DNA of 64,000 nucleotides from Zeugodacus cucurbitae (Eukaryota; Arthropoda; Insecta; Diptera; Tephritidae). Below, piece by piece: positions 60,873 through 64,000 of this stretch (its first letter is position 1; each line of letters opens with the position of its first letter). The notes below the pieces were generated by a model that was given only the letters and a program-made list of their open reading frames with translations, ran no database searches and was not told the origin of the DNA. The position numbers were made by a program, and so were the translations under genes. The stretch lies in contig NC_071671.1 of NCBI RefSeq assembly GCF_028554725.1, positions 3,816,501-3,880,500 of the forward strand, written 5' to 3'.

Positions 60873-63404
60873 AGAGAACAGTGTTCTAGGAAGAACTTAT
60901 TTTCTCCAAATAACTCTGTATATTGCGAATCGGTCTTATTCGGTTTGGACTGTATGGGTACGAAGAATGTTAACACCGGTCAAGGGACTTAAATATTGGC
61001 ATATTGTACACATTGGCTATCATATGTCAGCTTGAAAACAGAGTTACAATGATCATCTATGCGCTTTTCAAGATCTACCTTATAATTTTAAGCAAATCTG
61101 TAAACAGCGGAGAATCTTTGTAATACAACAAGCGGAGGTTTCATGCTTTTAATCTATAAATCAAGACGTTGCACTCTCTACCAACTTTCCAGAATAAATA
61201 TGATTTTTTTAAACGGAAAAAATCAGGTCGTGGTTTTATAGTCACAAATATTGAACGAATGCGTTTCTTTGGAAAAATCAACATACACCATGTACATACA
61301 TATGAACAAGCAAGGGTTCGAGGGCACTTCAAAAAGACTTTGCAAAACCGCGAAAGTTAAATTGACAAAGCGCTTGAGAACGAGAAAGCTTGTGTTATTG
61401 ACAACAAATATGCAGTAATATGAGATAATAATAAATTATAAATTATGCAGATAAAAAATATATTTTACTTGACTGGCATTCAAAAATTATTTCAAAATAA
61501 ATGCCATAAATATACATAATAAAATAAAATATATATTTTTTCACTAAAAAAATTTAGTTATCTCCTTGTGAGCAACAGAATAATTCTTACAAAATCTGAA
61601 AATATTTTTTATATAAATATATATACATATATTTTATTTATGTGAAAAAAAACAAAGCAAAAATATTTTTGTTGATTAAAAATCGAGCTCGTTATCAGGC
61701 TAACTTTAAAGATCTCGCATGCCAATATTTGAAGTTTTTCGAAACAAAAAATATTAAAAAAAAGGATATTCGAAGAAAAATTTTTCAAAATTTTGAGCAA
61801 ATTAAAATGAATTGAGATTAAATGATCAAAGGTTGGTTTTGCGATTCCCACATTAATAAAAAATCGTTACAAACCACCCTATACTTTTATAAATAACTAT
61901 TTATAGCCATATACAAATTCAAATCACACTGTGCCACTTTAAAGCCAAGCGGATAAGCATACAAAACGCGCTAATTTATGAAAATGTGTGAAAATTTTTA
62001 TCGTAATTCATCATGCATCGCCGCTGTGCCCATCAACAACGCTCACTTCACTCACTTTTGCTCATTATAATTGAATGCAGGCGCGCTTGAGTCAAGCCCA
62101 ATAATTGGCATTGCTTTTGTTGTTGTTTCCCACTGTTTATGTTTAATTGCAGGCAGACACACACAAACGCAGCAGCAATGATTTTGATTATCAATTGCAA
62201 TTGTAAAGCGAACATTTACACGCTCATCAAGTGCCAAGCGCCCATAGAATGCAATGCTGTGTGCCTAAATGCCTCAACATGATTGCTTGTATGTGGAAGC
62301 GCCTATGAGTAGCATAGCTCATTATCGCATAGCATTCATCATTATGTTTACCAGCACGTTATTGTTGTTGTTGTGCGTGCTTAGTCGCTGATTTTCACTG
62401 CTTTGTTGCTGCTCATTTGGCGAGTTAGCCAGCCAGTCAGGCAGTTAGTCGACTGATCCAGTTGAATTTTGTGGCAATCACACAATAAACTACATATATT
62501 GATGATATATATTGATATATTAATGTATGTGTGTGTGTGTAAGTGTTGCTGATATGCAATTGATATGTCATTTGTTGTTTATATACAAGGCTACATTCGT
62601 CTGCAATGTTTATTTGTTTGTTGGTATTTGCATTTGCGTTTGCTTATGTTTTTGTTGCAAGTATGTGCATGTGTGTCAGTTGTTTGCTGTTGTTTTATCT
62701 GTATCTTCGATGCGCTGCAGTTTATTTTCGTTGAATTGTTCCACATTTGGTTGCTGTTGACTTTAAGCGACTTTTTCACATTTTTTTTTTACAGTTTGTT
62801 TTTACACACATACATACATATATACATTTATATATAACATTTGTTGCTTTCGCTGGATGACATTTGTAGAATTTGCTTATTTTTACTCGCTGTGGTTTCC
62901 TTTTATTTTATAAATAAACACATAAACATATATCTCTGCTGGTTTATTTAACTAGTGTTCTCTCCCCTTTTTAGCTTGAAAATCCATACACTCACATACA
63001 TCGATATATATATATTTCTTATTTGCTTTTATGATTTTATACTCTCTTATTTTGTAATGATATTTGTTTTGTGTTTTTGTTGTTGTTTTTTATTGCATGT
63101 CAAAGTGTTAAGTCCACAATCCTGCAGACCGACTGACGTGTCGCACAGCACGGATGGACAGTGATGGCGAAGGATGTTGTTAGACGGTTAAATTTGAAAA
63201 ATACCGGGAGACCCAAACAGCTAAACAGGTGTTTAAATTCTTTGAAAACCCACCAAAAAAATGTCGAAAGAAGATAACCTTAAAGATCACTTTGAAGACC
63301 ACAGCAAACTTCGAAGTGAATTTTGTTAGCAGATAATTAGGCGAAATGATCTCAACAATTTTAGCTCTGTTACTTAGCATGGTGATAATAGCATAGATGA
63401 TGAT
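60873..63404. other. Noncoding DNA
   Basis: AT-rich with TTG and TG/CATA tracts (62340-62820). Overlapping open frames on both strands at 61141-61360 (about 63 codons) have no ATG-led recognisable product. Nothing else supported. Confidence 0.4.
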
Positions 63405-63822
63405 AACACACCCATACAAAAAAAATTTTGTGTCATATTCTAGGGGTCTTACTATGTTTCCCTTATATTTTTGGGGTCATTGAATTCGACTCCGGGGTCC
63501 ATTTAATTCCATCAGTTCAGGATATTGACATAACCCCAGAAAACCAATATGGCGAACAAAGTTTTTTAAACTACATTGATGCGGAACTTCATTGGTGGAT
63601 ATTTTTTAAAATTTCCCACATTGCATCCGCTATTTTGAATTTTGAAAAACCGGCACCGGATTCGTATTCTGTGACCCCGAAAACCTCCATATAACGAGTT
63701 TTAAGCGAATCCGATGAATTTTAAAAATCGTTGTCCGCCATATTGGTTTTCTGGGGTTATCTCAAAACTGATAAGACTAAGACCCCCAGGACATAACTAT
63801 TTTTTTTGTGGCTGTGTAATTG
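63405..63822. mobile_element. Inverted-repeat element with nested 25-bp perfect arms
   Basis: Outer arms: CATACAAAAAAAATTTTGTGTC...GGGGTCTTA on the left (63414-63450) and CCACAAAAAAAATAGTTATGTC...GGGGGTCTTA as the complement of the right (about 63780-63812), imperfect. Inner arms: 63530-63554 and 63736-63760 are perfect 25-bp complements beginning ATAACCCCAGAAAACCAATA. About 415 bp in all, with a non-autonomous, MITE-like architecture. An 88-codon plus-strand frame (63428-63694) is open within it, has no ATG at its start and no recognised family. Confidence 0.65.
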
Positions 63823-64000
63823 TCAACTTGAATAAACCTATCCTAACTTTTTTCGAATATGAGTAATGAAAACCACAATTAAAACGTATTTACTTTATGA
63901 GAGTCATACATAGATTATTCGATAGAGTAATAAGGCAGAGTTTGTATACTTTCTACCCCATAAAACATCAGTGTTCTAGAACCTAAGGATACTAACTATA
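63823..64000. other. Noncoding DNA to window end
   Basis: No gene or repeat recognised. Confidence 0.4.

Noticed and set aside
61141..61360. Overlapping ~63-codon frames on both strands
   Set aside because: Neither starts with a convincing ATG-led gene structure; chance open frames in AT-rich DNA.
1..64000. CRISPR arrays, bacterial operons, rRNA and tRNA genes
   Set aside because: No regularly spaced short repeats with unique spacers and no ribosomal or tRNA signatures noticed; sequence character is eukaryotic (insect).

Overview
The window looks like non-genic DNA from a higher dipteran, most likely a tephritid fruit fly. The evidence is AT-rich DNA crowded with CAA/TTG, CA/TG and CATA simple repeats, cecropia/SETMAR-like mariner relics, a DD41D 'rosa'-type Tc1/mariner relic (a group first described from Ceratitis) and RTE-clade non-LTR retrotransposons. 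The species assignment is inference. No host protein-coding gene, rRNA or tRNA could be supported. The window is best read as a long intron or intergenic tract. Its only convincing coding sequences belong to transposable elements.

Layout. 0-8.7 kb: noncoding DNA with a GC-richer block (0.86-1.5 kb), an internally deleted DD41D element (2410-3323), three local duplications and a 237-bp direct repeat whose copies start 871 bp apart. 8.7-18.1 kb: noncoding DNA with CAA-rich tracts, a minisatellite built on GAGCTTT/AAAGCTC (about 14 kb) and two decayed mariners (10.9 and 17.3 kb). 18-32 kb: mostly featureless AT-rich DNA, with a weak TATA/Inr candidate at 20.5 kb, a third mariner (27.8 kb), a 151-bp inverted-repeat element (29.6 kb) and an AAAAT pentanucleotide array of about 420 bp (31.9 kb). 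32-47 kb: a fourth mariner (36.7 kb), a 5'-truncated RTE copy with a 14-bp target-site duplication (39.1 kb), a tandem duplication (42.7 kb) and a second GAGCTTT-type minisatellite (44.9 kb).

47.1-50.8 kb is the most unusual region: a long imperfect inverted repeat with arms of about 1.45-1.6 kb around a 0.64-kb centre. The centre holds a third copy of the arm's sharp 'GTAGGGTGAYTCAAAAATTT' end. It resembles a foldback or long-TIR non-autonomous element and I could not assign it to a family. 51-64 kb: a second 5'-truncated RTE relic (54.2 kb), a nearly complete RTE ORF of about 865 codons without stops (57.3-59.9 kb), a 671-bp non-autonomous element flanked by TTAA (60.2-60.9 kb) and an element of about 415 bp with nested inverted repeats, including a perfect 25-bp pair (63.4-63.8 kb).

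No genes act together as a pathway here. The sequence records successive transposon insertions and decay. The RTE copy at 57-60 kb provides the endonuclease and reverse transcriptase that could have mobilised related truncated copies. The mariner and rosa copies are deletion derivatives unable to make a complete transposase. The TTAA and inverted-repeat elements would need enzymes supplied from elsewhere.
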